Shown: positions 43,305 through 52,317 of the stretch, in pieces
How positions within the stretch are numbered: position 1 is the stretch's first letter
Layout: every line of letters begins with the position of its first letter
DNA from: Candidatus Latescibacterota bacterium
GTDB taxonomy: Bacteria > Krumholzibacteriota > Krumholzibacteriia > WVZY01
Assembly (NCBI GenBank): GCA_011772205.1
Contig: WVZY01000023.1
Coordinates: 102,261 to 166,260, forward strand
Reading direction: 5' to 3'
Length of the DNA: 64,000 nt
Notes under the pieces: generated by a model
Seen by the model: only the letters and a program-made list of their open reading frames with translations
The model's database searches: none
Told to the model about the DNA's origin: nothing
Translations under genes and position numbers: made by a program

Positions 43305-45103
43305 TGCTCACTCTGATACGAAGAAGCAGCGCCGTCAGCTCGTTGCCCAAACTACTCCTCAAGGGCGCCCTCCTCTGCACGGTGTTTCTGGCGATATACA
43401 ATCTCGCATACCTGCACCGCGAAATGGCATCCCTGACCATGCAGGTGGCGATGGTGTGGCTCGTACTTTCGCTTTACCTGGCGGTCGGCAAGATCGGCGA
43501 ACGCTGCAGCCGTTTCGACATGGCCCTGCCCATTTCATCCCGAAAGCTGTGGCTGGCTCACTCCCTTGCCGCTGTGCTGTCGGGAGGCTTGGTTCTGGCG
43601 GTAGCAACCGGGATCATAGAGTATGGCATTCGCCTCTTGTACAGGTTGCCAAGACCAGCACCGGTACTCGAGCGGAATTTGTTCGATATGGCTCCGATTC
43701 TCGGTGCGGCGCTGATACTCACCATTGTGTTGCTCAACAGCCTAGATCTTTCTCTTTCCAGCATTCCGTCCAGCAAGCGGAACAGACTCATAAAAGCCGG
43801 TGTGCTCTTGGGCATGTTCGGCCTGATCATCGTGCTCGGCCGTCTTTCCGCGTTCAGCGCATTTATTGTGCTTTTTGCCGCTTTCATGGTTGCATGGCGG
43901 AGCTATCGTGTGCTCCCCGTATCCTTTTCCCTTGTACCGCTGCAGCCGGATACCGACGAGGAACCTGCCGCACTCGCCGAAGAGCAAGAATGGATCGCAC
44001 CGACCGAACCCACCATCTACGGCGGCCTCCGCCAGAAGAGCTCATTGACAACTACGATCTATCACTGTCTCATAAAATACCGGTCTATCGGCTTGGTTGT
44101 GTTTCCGGTTCTCATCGGCTGGGGGATGCTCCTCTCCGGCTTCTTCTCGGTCTGGAGGGGATGGGAAGACGAACTGCGTTACACACTCGTGCTGCTGACC
44201 GCATACTTGTTATTCTCAGGTATTGGGGGTCAATTAAAAAAGGTCTACCTGTTCGATCACTTACCCATCTCACGGAGGCTCGTGTTCGCAGTCCTCTGCC
44301 TTCCCTACTTATTTGCCGTTTTTCTCGGTTACGGAGCGGGGCGGATTGCAGTGGCCGCAATCGAAGAGCCGGCGAACGCCATTACGTACATTGCAGACAG
44401 CTCCTGCTGCCACATCCGGATCCCAATCGAATTTTGCAGGATCTCATGGAGCGGCAATCCGCCCGATAACACCTCTCCCTGGGGCGAATCCCATCCAGCT
44501 TGGAAAGCATCACTATTCAAGGAGGGAAGATCGGCTCTATATTCCCCATTCGACACGCCCGAGAACAGTTCGCCGGATTTCGTCGCCTTGCAGATAAGCA
44601 GAGCCGTTGAAGCTATCTACGAAAGATCCATACCACCTGATGATATCAAGAACCGCTATCTCGATGTGGCCCCCGATGGGAGTATCGGCATGAAGGGGGT
44701 CGGGCTCACGCTTCTGGAGAATTATCCCGACATGAAACGCAGAAGTAACGGCCCCGTATTCCCGGTCATGATATTATTGGCAAGCCTCGCATTGTTCATC
44801 CTGATCTCCATTTATCTGCGCACATTCCGCTTGAGCATAACGGACTCTGTCAGGAAAATCGTTTTCATCGGTCTTTTGCTGCTAACGTTCGTTCTCCATC
44901 TAATGCAGTACGTATTGGCCATTGATGACCACATGAAAATGTGGGTGTATATCGGCTTCTGGAAAGTTTTCATCCGGAATTTAGGTGATTTGCTGCCCGG
45001 TGGATCGATCACCATCTGGGTGATCTGCGCGCTCTTGTTTTTGATCGGCTACCGCCTTACAGAGAAGCAGTTCGAGGGGATCGAGATGCCCGTGGAAAAA
45101 TAG
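43301..45103 (+). CDS. ABC transporter permease
   Basis: 600 aa from ATG 43301, which has GGAGG upstream and overlaps the ATPase stop. The frame is open further upstream inside the ATPase gene but is not translated in it by any signal I see. Two groups of membrane helices (about residues 20-210 and 265-355) flank a polar loop with an acidic Glu/Asp patch. A large extracytoplasmic segment (about 355-485) with several Cys follows, and another helix group ends the protein. This is the layout of an export-type permease. Substrate unknown. Confidence 0.85.
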   Translation: MMLTLIRRSSAVSSLPKLLLKGALLCTVFLAIYNLAYLHREMASLTMQVAMVWLVLSLYLAVGKIGERCSRFDMALPISSRKLWLAHSLAAVLSGGLVLAVATGIIEYGIRLLYRLPRPAPVLERNLFDMAPILGAALILTIVLLNSLDLSLSSIPSSKRNRLIKAGVLLGMFGLIIVLGRLSAFSAFIVLFAAFMVAWRSYRVLPVSFSLVPLQPDTDEEPAALAEEQEWIAPTEPTIYGGLRQKSSLTTTIYHCLIKYRSIGLVVFPVLIGWGMLLSGFFSVWRGWEDELRYTLVLLTAYLLFSGIGGQLKKVYLFDHLPISRRLVFAVLCLPYLFAVFLGYGAGRIAVAAIEEPANAITYIADSSCCHIRIPIEFCRISWSGNPPDNTSPWGESHPAWKASLFKEGRSALYSPFDTPENSSPDFVALQISRAVEAIYERSIPPDDIKNRYLDVAPDGSIGMKGVGLTLLENYPDMKRRSNGPVFPVMILLASLALFILISIYLRTFRLSITDSVRKIVFIGLLLLTFVLHLMQYVLAIDDHMKMWVYIGFWKVFIRNLGDLLPGGSITIWVICALLFLIGYRLTEKQFEGIEMPVEK

Positions 45104-45186
45104 TGAGGGTAAAGGATTATTGCAGATGCAAAGATCACGGCGAAATTTTTCAATGATTTTGCTGGATCGCCCAGGAGGAACATAAG

Positions 45187-46215
45187 ATGATCGCCCCAAC
45201 CAAGGAGCAATTCAGCGGATGCCTGATCGGTCAGTGCCTGGGCGATGCGCTGGGATTTCCGGTGGAGGGCTCCCCTCCTGAAATATGCCAAACGTACGTT
45301 TCTGAAATGCTGGTTCCCCTCAAGAGACGAGGTTTTGCGAAGAACGCCTTCGAATTCGGACAGTATACCGATGATTCCCAACTCGCCCGCGAAATGCTGC
45401 AAAGCTATGTGGAGCACAAGCGCTTCGATCCATCCGATTATGCAAAGCGAATTGCTGCTATATTCAAAGAAAACCGTATCGTCGGCCGCGGTATGGCAAC
45501 AGACGAAGCGGCCGGAAGACTGATAAACGGAACACCATGGGAAGAAGCCGGAACGCCGCCTCCTTCCGCCGGTAATGGGACTGCCATGCGGGCGGGACCC
45601 ATTGGGTTGATGTTCTATGACGATCCGGAAAAGATGACTGCAGCGGCTCACGATCAGGGTCGGATTACCCACAAAGACCCGCGCTGCTCCGCAGGATCCA
45701 TCGCCGTTGCGGGAGCGGTTGCCCTATCACTGAAACCCGACCCTATAAATGCCGAAAAATTTCTAAGCCAACTCGGCGATTGGATGGGCAAATTCCATAC
45801 ATCGTTTGCCCAATTCACACGGGAACTCGCCGATTGGATAATGCTGCCGCCCAAGGACGCCGTCCCCTTGATCTCCACTTGCGGAGTAGGTCCCCAATAT
45901 CATGATGGGTGGTGGGGGATCTCACCATTTGTGATAAGCAGCGTGCTCTGGAGCTTATACTCTTTTCTGAGGACGCCCGATAACTACTGGGAAACAATTT
46001 GCACCGCTATTTCGGTAGGTGGCGACGTAGATACAACAGCAGCCATGGCCGGAGCCATCAGCGGCGCCCGCTTGGGATTGAACCGACTCCCATCAGAACT
46101 TGCCCGACATCTAACAGACCAAGGCACCTGGGGCTACTCTGAACTCATCAAATTAGCAGAGCGATGCTTCGACATTAAGGAAGAACAAAAAAGAGGGGAA
46201 ACAGAATCCTCGTGA
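45187..46215 (+). CDS. ADP-ribosylglycohydrolase (DraG-like)
   Basis: 342 aa. It removes ADP-ribose from modified targets using two metal ions. The N-terminal GCLIGQCLGDALGFPVEG, then QYTDDSQLA (first Asp pair) and GGDVDTTAAMAG (second Asp set) supply the metal ligands. The family includes DraG, which reverses nitrogenase inactivation, and enzymes acting on ADP-ribosylated arginine or other groups. No ADP-ribosyltransferase is in the window, so the target is unknown. AGGAGG precedes the ATG. It follows the ABC permease gene by 83 bases on the same strand. Confidence 0.93.
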   Translation: MIAPTKEQFSGCLIGQCLGDALGFPVEGSPPEICQTYVSEMLVPLKRRGFAKNAFEFGQYTDDSQLAREMLQSYVEHKRFDPSDYAKRIAAIFKENRIVGRGMATDEAAGRLINGTPWEEAGTPPPSAGNGTAMRAGPIGLMFYDDPEKMTAAAHDQGRITHKDPRCSAGSIAVAGAVALSLKPDPINAEKFLSQLGDWMGKFHTSFAQFTRELADWIMLPPKDAVPLISTCGVGPQYHDGWWGISPFVISSVLWSLYSFLRTPDNYWETICTAISVGGDVDTTAAMAGAISGARLGLNRLPSELARHLTDQGTWGYSELIKLAERCFDIKEEQKRGETESS

Positions 46216-46301
46216 ACGATAGTTAGCTAAGCCAGCCAATTATTCTGCAAACGCCGTGGCTGCCAGTAGCGGCACATTCCGGTTTTATCGAGCGCTATGG
46301 T

Positions 46302-47012
46302 CTAGCGCTCATCTTTTTTGCGCACTGGAATACCGGCTACCAGAGCTTTTACGACCGTTTCAGCAACCACTATTTGATCGGGAGGGGCTTCGCCACCCCT
46401 GGTGCGAATATGTTCCTCAGGTATTCCATTGGAGGAAAACGTAGTGAAACGGATTTTCCGGGCACGTTCTCCTTCGAGGTAATCTTCATCGCTTGCATCA
46501 TACAAAGTGATACCGTTATCCATTTCTATGATAGCGATGCTGGCTCCCACAATTGTTGCTGGCGTGGTTTCTTCCTGAACCTCCATCTTCTCCCATCGAT
46601 CGACCATTCCTACGAGAACAGCATCCGCTCGCAGAATTCGTGATAATTCATCGAAAAGCTCGCCATCGATTTCTTGATGATTTGCCCAATTCTCGATCCA
46701 CTGTTCCGCCCTGGTCTGGAGGCCGGCTGCCTCGAGTGCAGGTACTACGGTGGTCGCGGGGATAAATTCATAATCCATTCTCCCATCCAATTCGGAACGA
46801 AGGAGGTTGTCCATGGTGCCACACGCCACCTGTAGCTCACTACTCGGGATTCCGGGAGCAGCTGAAAAAGGAAACACGGCTATCTTCTCAACGGTGCCTA
46901 ATTTCAATGAGCGGTGGACGAAGACTTTTTGGGGACGCAATGTCTGACACCCCGAATGCAAAAAGATCAACAAGGATGACAGAAAAATCCATTTTAACGA
47001 TCGTGCTCGCAT
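46302..47012 (-). CDS. Putative outer-membrane lipoprotein
   Basis: 236 aa. The N-terminus has a lipobox, LHSGC with C22 as the lipidated residue. The body (KIAVFPFSAAPG, then a segment with LLRSELDGRMDYEFIP) resembles the fold of periplasmic lipoproteins that build an alpha/beta scaffold such as GNA1162/CsgG-like proteins, and FlgO-like groups. I cannot be more precise. ADAVLVGMVDRWEKMEVQ suggests a domain end. It is transcribed alone on the minus strand and its role is unknown. Confidence 0.78.
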   Translation of the reverse strand: MRARSLKWIFLSSLLIFLHSGCQTLRPQKVFVHRSLKLGTVEKIAVFPFSAAPGIPSSELQVACGTMDNLLRSELDGRMDYEFIPATTVVPALEAAGLQTRAEQWIENWANHQEIDGELFDELSRILRADAVLVGMVDRWEKMEVQEETTPATIVGASIAIIEMDNGITLYDASDEDYLEGERARKIRFTTFSSNGIPEEHIRTRGGEAPPDQIVVAETVVKALVAGIPVRKKDER

Positions 47013-47288
47013 AATTTTCGCTCCAACATAATTGAATCACTAGCTCATCCCACTTCTGGTTCGGGTTGAATATTAGTAGATATCTAAACAATTTTCAATA
47101 AAGCAATGAAATAGAGCACGAGCCTCCATGGCATTTCAATCATTGAGATCAGGCCGGCTCTCCAATCTGAGCGTATAGAGATTCGCTGATATTTTATTTG
47201 ACTGGATTTTGGTCTTCCTGTACTGAGTTATACGAGGACTCCAAGTTTTCAAACACAGCGATGCCTGAGGCTTTCGAAAGGAGAGGCG

Positions 47289-47831
47289 ATGAACGTTCAG
47301 AGGTCACTGCTGATAATTTCGGTGCTCGCAGTAATGTTTATTGCCACGGCTCCCGCCGTGGCGCTGGCTCAAGAAGAAGGCATGTCGGGAACGCCTGAAC
47401 GTCGACACGTGATTTCTACGAACCCAATCTTAGCTCTGTTCACCTGGTTCAATGGCGAGTACGAATTCAAGGCAGCAACTGCGACCACGGTGGGCGTGGC
47501 CGGATCCTATATCACCTTCAACGATGGTGATGAGAAATTCCTGAGCGCCAATTTTTTCTTCAGATACTATCCACAAGGAGATGCGCTGAACGGTTTCTTT
47601 TTTGGCGGCAGAGGGGGCTACTACAACGTGAAAGACGATGAGGAAGACGAAGAAGGGACCTTCTTTGGGGCTGGCATTGACATCGGTTACAGCTGGCTAA
47701 TGGGTCGCCCCCATCCGAGGTTTTCTCTTAGCCTCGGCATCGGGGCCGTCCGTTTGTTCGGCGGTGACCTCGAGGATGTAGCCCTGACGCTGCCGACCAT
47801 TCGCCTCGTCAATATTGGCGTCGCTTTCTAG
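47289..47831 (+). CDS. Small outer-membrane beta-barrel protein
   Basis: 180 aa. A signal peptide ends near ALAQ|EEG (about residue 28). The mature part alternates aromatic and glycine-rich strands (AGSYITFNDGD, FFFRYYPQGDALNGFFFGGRGG, GAGIDIGYSWLM) and ends in Phe, as for eight-stranded OmpX/OmpA-like barrels. A DEEDEEGTFF acidic loop stands out. AAGGAGAGG lies before the ATG. It is monocistronic, and a GC-rich hairpin follows at 47937-47956. No specific function can be assigned. Confidence 0.8.
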   Translation: MNVQRSLLIISVLAVMFIATAPAVALAQEEGMSGTPERRHVISTNPILALFTWFNGEYEFKAATATTVGVAGSYITFNDGDEKFLSANFFFRYYPQGDALNGFFFGGRGGYYNVKDDEEDEEGTFFGAGIDIGYSWLMGRPHPRFSLSLGIGAVRLFGGDLEDVALTLPTIRLVNIGVAF

Positions 47832-48308
47832 GATCGCAGCGCTGGCATCCTATTCTAATTAGAGAAGCGAATCCTCTCCATCGCATAGAGGATCAAGGAA
47901 CTTTTGGATCAGTCAATGATCTAAACATTTATCGATCCCCGGCACTACTGCCGGGGGTTTGACAACACGCGTTCGCTCTCCCTGAGCAAAAATCGAACGC
48001 TCCATAATCCAATCACCAAACAAAAACGATCGGCGGCCTCATACAATGATGTGCCCAGTTTAGTTCAAATTATCTGCTATTAAAGAGTCGCTTTGTCTTA
48101 AAGAGTTGCACGTTCATTAACGACTTTTCAGAATCGTATTTATATGAGATAATTAAGTATCACGACGCACTCTGCTTCGTCACCGCTGATCTTATCGACG
48201 GTGTTGCTCAAATAGCTGGAGATAGTCTTTCATGGCTCAGGAAAAAGACGCGACGGAAAGTTGAAAGCACAGCGCTCAGCTAAGTTTTCTCCTGAGCCAT
48301 GTTTGCAC
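47832..48308 (+). other. Intergenic region with a hairpin terminator
   Basis: CCCCGGCA (47937-47944), loop CTAC, TGCCGGGG (47949-47956), then GTTT form a likely terminator for the outer-membrane protein gene. The rest is AT-rich, without a gene. No clear promoter for the next gene was found. A TTG start at 48261 is open in frame but has no good SD. Confidence 0.6.
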
Positions 48309-49889
48309 ATGAAAAGATGCCACATCACAATATTTGTCATTGCTGCATTCTACCTTTTTATTTCTATTCCCTTGACCCAGGCATCTTGGGAAACGGATGG
48401 AGTCTCGGTAAAAGGAGCGATCATCGTTTGGCAGGACCGGCGCAACTACTCGATCAACTCATACGACATCTACGCACAGCGCATTGACTCAATAGGCAAT
48501 AGTTGGATTGTCGACGGTGTGGCCGTATGCACCGCAATGGGGAAACAGGATGAGCCTCAAATTGCACCGGACGGTACCGGAGGAGCCATTATCGCCTGGA
48601 TGGACTATCGTGCGGGCTTCCATATATACGCGCAGAGGATCGACGCCGATGGAAACCCTCTGTGGGCGACGAATGGCATACCCGTCTGTACTGCTTCAGG
48701 CACGCGGTATGATCCAAAGATCATTCCAGACGGGTACGGTGGAGCTGTTATCGAATGGCAGGACAGAAGAGATTGGTACGATATTTACGCGCAGAAAATC
48801 GATGCCAACGGGAAAGCGCTTTGGACAATTGACGGTGCTCCCATTTGCACGGCAACCGAATCCCAGCGGCTTGCCCGCCTCGCTTCCGATGGAGCCGGCG
48901 GCGCGATCATCGCCTGGCAGGACTACCGGGACGGCCGGTGGGATATTTGCGCCCGCAGAGTCAACAGTGCCGGTGATACGCTTTGGAAGACCCACGGGGT
49001 TCCGGTTTGTACGCTGACCAACGATCAATACAATCCTCAGATCACATCGGACAGAGCCGGCGGTGCTGTCACCGCCTGGGAAGAAAACAGAAGCGGGGCA
49101 GATCCGGACATCTACGCTCAAAGAATAGATTCTCTGGGTTACCTGCTCTGGCCGGACAATGGGGTTCCCCTCTGCACGGCGACGGCAGGCCAGAACTACC
49201 CGCGCATCGCATCCGATGCATCTCATGGCGTATTCGTTGCCTGGGTCGATTCTCGCGACCTCGCCACCAATGGTACAGATCTCTATGTCAACAGTGTCGA
49301 CGACAACGGTCAATCCAAAGTGCCGACACTTCTCGAAAGCCATTTCGCCAAAGTAATCGATACGGGCGCGTCGATCCACTGGACGTTATCCGACGTTGGA
49401 GAGAGCGTGCAATTCTTCGTCCTCCGCGCTGAAATACCGGATGGTCGGTACCGCGAGCTCCCCGCACCCGAGATCACTACGGAAGGTATTTCCTATACCT
49501 ATATCGATCCCGGCTGCCTGGCAGGAAGAACCTACCGCTACCGCATCGAAGTTTCGGACAAAGAGGGGCGCAAGATGTTGTTCGAAACGGCTTCTCTGAC
49601 CATTCCAAGTATAGCGTTGAGGCTGGAGCAAAACTATCCGAATCCTTTCAATCCAAGAACCACGATTCAATTCCATCTACCTGGAGAGGTCCACGTGAAT
49701 CTGAGCGTTTTCGACCTCGAGGGAAGGCACCTAGTAACGCTCCTAAACGAAGCTTACCCACAAGGCCGCTATAGTATCCAATGGGATGGAAGAGATTCGG
49801 GAGGCAATGCGGTGAGCTCGGGGGTTTATCTATACCGCTTGAAGGCCGGGAAAACAACTTTGAGCAAGAAGATGCTGTTGATCAAGTAG
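48309..49889 (+). CDS. Secreted repeat protein with C-terminal FlgD/sorting-type domain
   Basis: 526 aa from ATG 48309, where a signal peptide begins (MKRCHITIFVIAAFYLF, ending near TQA). About six tandem units of roughly 50 residues follow, each built around W(Q/M)DyR, DIYAQRID, G..LW and GvpVCTA, then DGxGGAiiaW, a pattern like a beta-propeller or beta-helix. A Fn3-like segment is near 380-450. The C-terminus has QNYPNPFNPRT and a FlgD-Ig-like module ending in SKKMLLIK, the type used for secretion or cell-surface sorting in FCB-group bacteria. Function unknown, probably surface-exposed. Confidence 0.8.
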   Translation: MKRCHITIFVIAAFYLFISIPLTQASWETDGVSVKGAIIVWQDRRNYSINSYDIYAQRIDSIGNSWIVDGVAVCTAMGKQDEPQIAPDGTGGAIIAWMDYRAGFHIYAQRIDADGNPLWATNGIPVCTASGTRYDPKIIPDGYGGAVIEWQDRRDWYDIYAQKIDANGKALWTIDGAPICTATESQRLARLASDGAGGAIIAWQDYRDGRWDICARRVNSAGDTLWKTHGVPVCTLTNDQYNPQITSDRAGGAVTAWEENRSGADPDIYAQRIDSLGYLLWPDNGVPLCTATAGQNYPRIASDASHGVFVAWVDSRDLATNGTDLYVNSVDDNGQSKVPTLLESHFAKVIDTGASIHWTLSDVGESVQFFVLRAEIPDGRYRELPAPEITTEGISYTYIDPGCLAGRTYRYRIEVSDKEGRKMLFETASLTIPSIALRLEQNYPNPFNPRTTIQFHLPGEVHVNLSVFDLEGRHLVTLLNEAYPQGRYSIQWDGRDSGGNAVSSGVYLYRLKAGKTTLSKKMLLIK

Positions 49890-50025
49890 CATGGCAACAG
49901 CCTTCATTTTGTCCTACCATCGAGATTCGCTTTCAGAATGATCCTGCTCTCGTCCTTCCATCAGCCGAAAATCATCCTTTATCCGTCAAAAATGGACAGT
50001 AAGCGTATCTCGTTCACCCCTCGGC

Positions 50026-50220
50026 TCACTGCTTGGAAGAAGTTCTTTTGGCCAACAATCCAAACGCAAAGCCAACAAGAATGGACAACAGGACAAGAAT
50101 GACGACAGGCATGTTTATTTCCCAGAAGAGTATTTGGAACGCAATATTTTCCATATTCTGAAGGATCACAATCAGAATGAGAACTGCCAATATCAAGAAA
50201 ACAACGAGCTTGAATTTCAT
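50026..50220 (-). CDS. LapA-like (DUF1049) small membrane protein
   Basis: 64 aa with two membrane helices (about residues 4-20 and 38-57) separated by QNMENIAFQILFWEINMP, the LapA pattern. It ends in a basic tail (LLAKRTSSKQ). AGGAG precedes the ATG. The E. coli homologue takes part in regulating LPS synthesis together with LapB, but LapB is not here, so the role is unclear. Its neighbours are in other directions. Confidence 0.85.
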   Translation of the reverse strand: MKFKLVVFLILAVLILIVILQNMENIAFQILFWEINMPVVILVLLSILVGFAFGLLAKRTSSKQ

Positions 50221-50351
50221 GGATTTGCTCCTGTTCTAAGGAATTGACCTCCTGGCAACGCCCTTGAATTATCCCTCTGAGTTATCGAGCCCTCTTCACA
50301 CTCATAAATCCCGCCGCAGGACACCTCGACAGCCACTGACAAATGATTGCA

Positions 50352-51746
50352 TCAAAGATCGATTTCGACGCTTTCATCCAGCTCCGGAATGATAACATCC
50401 CAGCTAAAATTCTTCCTTATCTTTTCCGCCATGGCTTTGGATGCCTCGGGCTCACCGTGCACGAGAAAGATTTTCTCCGGAGGCTTATTGAAGCCCATGA
50501 GCCAGGCGAGAGTTTCGTTGTAGTCCGCATGACCGGAGAATCCGGATATGTTCTCGATATGGGCTCTCACCGGCACATTCTCTCCGTGGATTCTCACCGT
50601 CTCCTTCCCTTCGAGCATCGCTCTCCCCCTCGTTCCCTCGGCCTGATAGCCAATGAACAATACCGTATTTTTGCGATTCGGCAGCCTGGCTATCATGTGG
50701 TGAAGGATTCGCCCTCCCGTTACCATACCGCTTGCGGAAATAATGATCGCCCTGCTCTTTATCTTGTTAATCGCTTTGGACTCCTCCCGAGAATCGCACA
50801 GATGAAGATGTTTTGTCTGAAATAATTTCTTCCCCTCGAGCGCAAGGATTCTGCTCGCAAGATCCTGATCCGATATCCTTTTTCTGAAAATGTCCGTCGC
50901 ATCGATCGCCATGGGCGAATCCACATAGATGGGAAGCGATGGTATCTTCCTTTGTTCTTCCAGCTCCCTGATCACGTACAACAATGTCTGCGTGCGCCCG
51001 ATCGCAAATGCGGGAATCACCAATACTCCACCACGCTTCACGCTATCATTGATCACCCCCGCGAGTTCATCGTACTGAGAAACGTCCTCGTGCAAACGAT
51101 TCCCATATGTCGATTCCAGCACCAGATAGTCCACATTGAACACCTGAACGGGGTCCCTGAGGATCGGTCTCTCGGGCCGTCCGAGGTCCCCGCTGAACAA
51201 AATCTTCCGCATTTTCTCGCCGTTCGACACTTTGACATCGATAAAAGCGGAGCCTAAAATATGGCCCGCATCCTTGAATTTCAATCGGATTCCATCGCCT
51301 ATCGTGTAATCTTCCCCATAATAGAGAGGCTGAAATAATTTCAACGTCTTTTCGGCATCCTCAACCGTGTATAAGGGAAGCGCCGGTTTATGCTTCGAGA
51401 AACCCTTCTTATTGGCCCAGGCCGCATCTTCCTCCTGGAGATGCGCGCTGTCTTTGAGCAGAATCTCGCACAAGTCGTACGTTGGGTAGGTGCAACGAAT
51501 CGGACCCTTGAAACCGTCTTTGCAGAAGCGGGGGAGAAAGCCTGAATGATCGATATGTGCGTGCGTCAATAGCACGCTATCGACTTCCGAAGGCGAAAAT
51601 GTGAGGGGCTCCCAATTTTTCAGGCGCATCTTTTTCGGGCCTTGGAACATTCCGCAATCGATCAACAGCTTGTCGTTATTGACTTCCAGTAGAAATCTCG
51701 AGCCGGTGACCGTCCCGGTGGCACCCAGAAATGTCAATTTCGCCAT
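50352..51746 (-). CDS. Metallo-beta-lactamase/beta-CASP ribonuclease-like protein
   Basis: 464 aa. The MBL core has LTHAHIDHSG (HxHxDH), a further His after DAGHILGSAF, and SGDLGRP. The beta-CASP insert and Zn-binding end are marked by ISASGMVTGGRILHHM and FSGHADYNE. This is the CPSF-like/YSH1-type group of RNA endo/exoribonucleases (RMMBL domain at the end). It processes or degrades RNA in the cytoplasm. GGGAGAG precedes the ATG. It stands upstream of lapA-like but is not in its operon, judging by the 130-base gap. Confidence 0.93.
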   Translation of the reverse strand: MAKLTFLGATGTVTGSRFLLEVNNDKLLIDCGMFQGPKKMRLKNWEPLTFSPSEVDSVLLTHAHIDHSGFLPRFCKDGFKGPIRCTYPTYDLCEILLKDSAHLQEEDAAWANKKGFSKHKPALPLYTVEDAEKTLKLFQPLYYGEDYTIGDGIRLKFKDAGHILGSAFIDVKVSNGEKMRKILFSGDLGRPERPILRDPVQVFNVDYLVLESTYGNRLHEDVSQYDELAGVINDSVKRGGVLVIPAFAIGRTQTLLYVIRELEEQRKIPSLPIYVDSPMAIDATDIFRKRISDQDLASRILALEGKKLFQTKHLHLCDSREESKAINKIKSRAIIISASGMVTGGRILHHMIARLPNRKNTVLFIGYQAEGTRGRAMLEGKETVRIHGENVPVRAHIENISGFSGHADYNETLAWLMGFNKPPEKIFLVHGEPEASKAMAEKIRKNFSWDVIIPELDESVEIDL

Positions 51747-51896
51747 AAGGAATCTCTCCCAGATATCATGAACTCATTAGCAATTGTCGAGGCTGCTAAG
51801 AGATCCGATTGCGCAAATATTGCAACAAGAGAAACACAAGCCCAAATACCAGTCAAGGTTATTGACCTGGAAGCGTTGGTAGAAACTTCGCATGAA

Positions 51897-52208
51897 TCAA
51901 ATTGAAGAATTTTCTTTACCAGGCAGTAACTGGACGATGGTCGCACCCCAACCTCCACCCGCATCCCCTCCCAGCCGGTAGGAGGTCACTTCGGGCATCT
52001 TATCCAGCACGGAATGCACTGTGCGTCTGAGTGAACCCGTTCCCTTTCCGTGGACGATTCGAACCTGGAGGATGCCCTTCTCCCGGCAGGCGGCCAGATA
52101 ATCACGCACAAGGTCTTTCACTTCCCGCGGTTGGAAAGTATGAAGATCCAACGTGCCGTCGATCGGCAGTTCGACGGGACCGTTATTTTCTTGATCGTCG
52201 AATACCAT
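51897..52208 (-). CDS. Smr domain protein
   Basis: 103 aa, a stand-alone Smr domain: [11 protein letters not shown] (the LDLHG-like motif), then [13 protein letters not shown] (HGxG) and [10 protein letters not shown] at the end. Smr domains of MutS2 nick or cleave DNA, and stand-alone ones act on RNA, in ribosome rescue. It is not fused here. The gene is between the beta-CASP and kinase genes, with 110 bases to the kinase gene. Specific substrate unknown. Confidence 0.93.
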   Translation of the reverse strand: MVFDDQENNGPVELPIDGTLDLHTFQPREVKDLVRDYLAACREKGILQVRIVHGKGTGSLRRTVHSVLDKMPEVTSYRLGGDAGGGWGATIVQLLPGKENSSI

Positions 52209-52317
52209 AAAAATGAATCCTGGGAAACCGTACAGGTGAGGATCCTTTTTGTTTCAGGCCACCTGCAGCGAGCATCCTTACAATTCGATGTTTGGGTAAA
52301 GCAGAAACGAGCTGATA

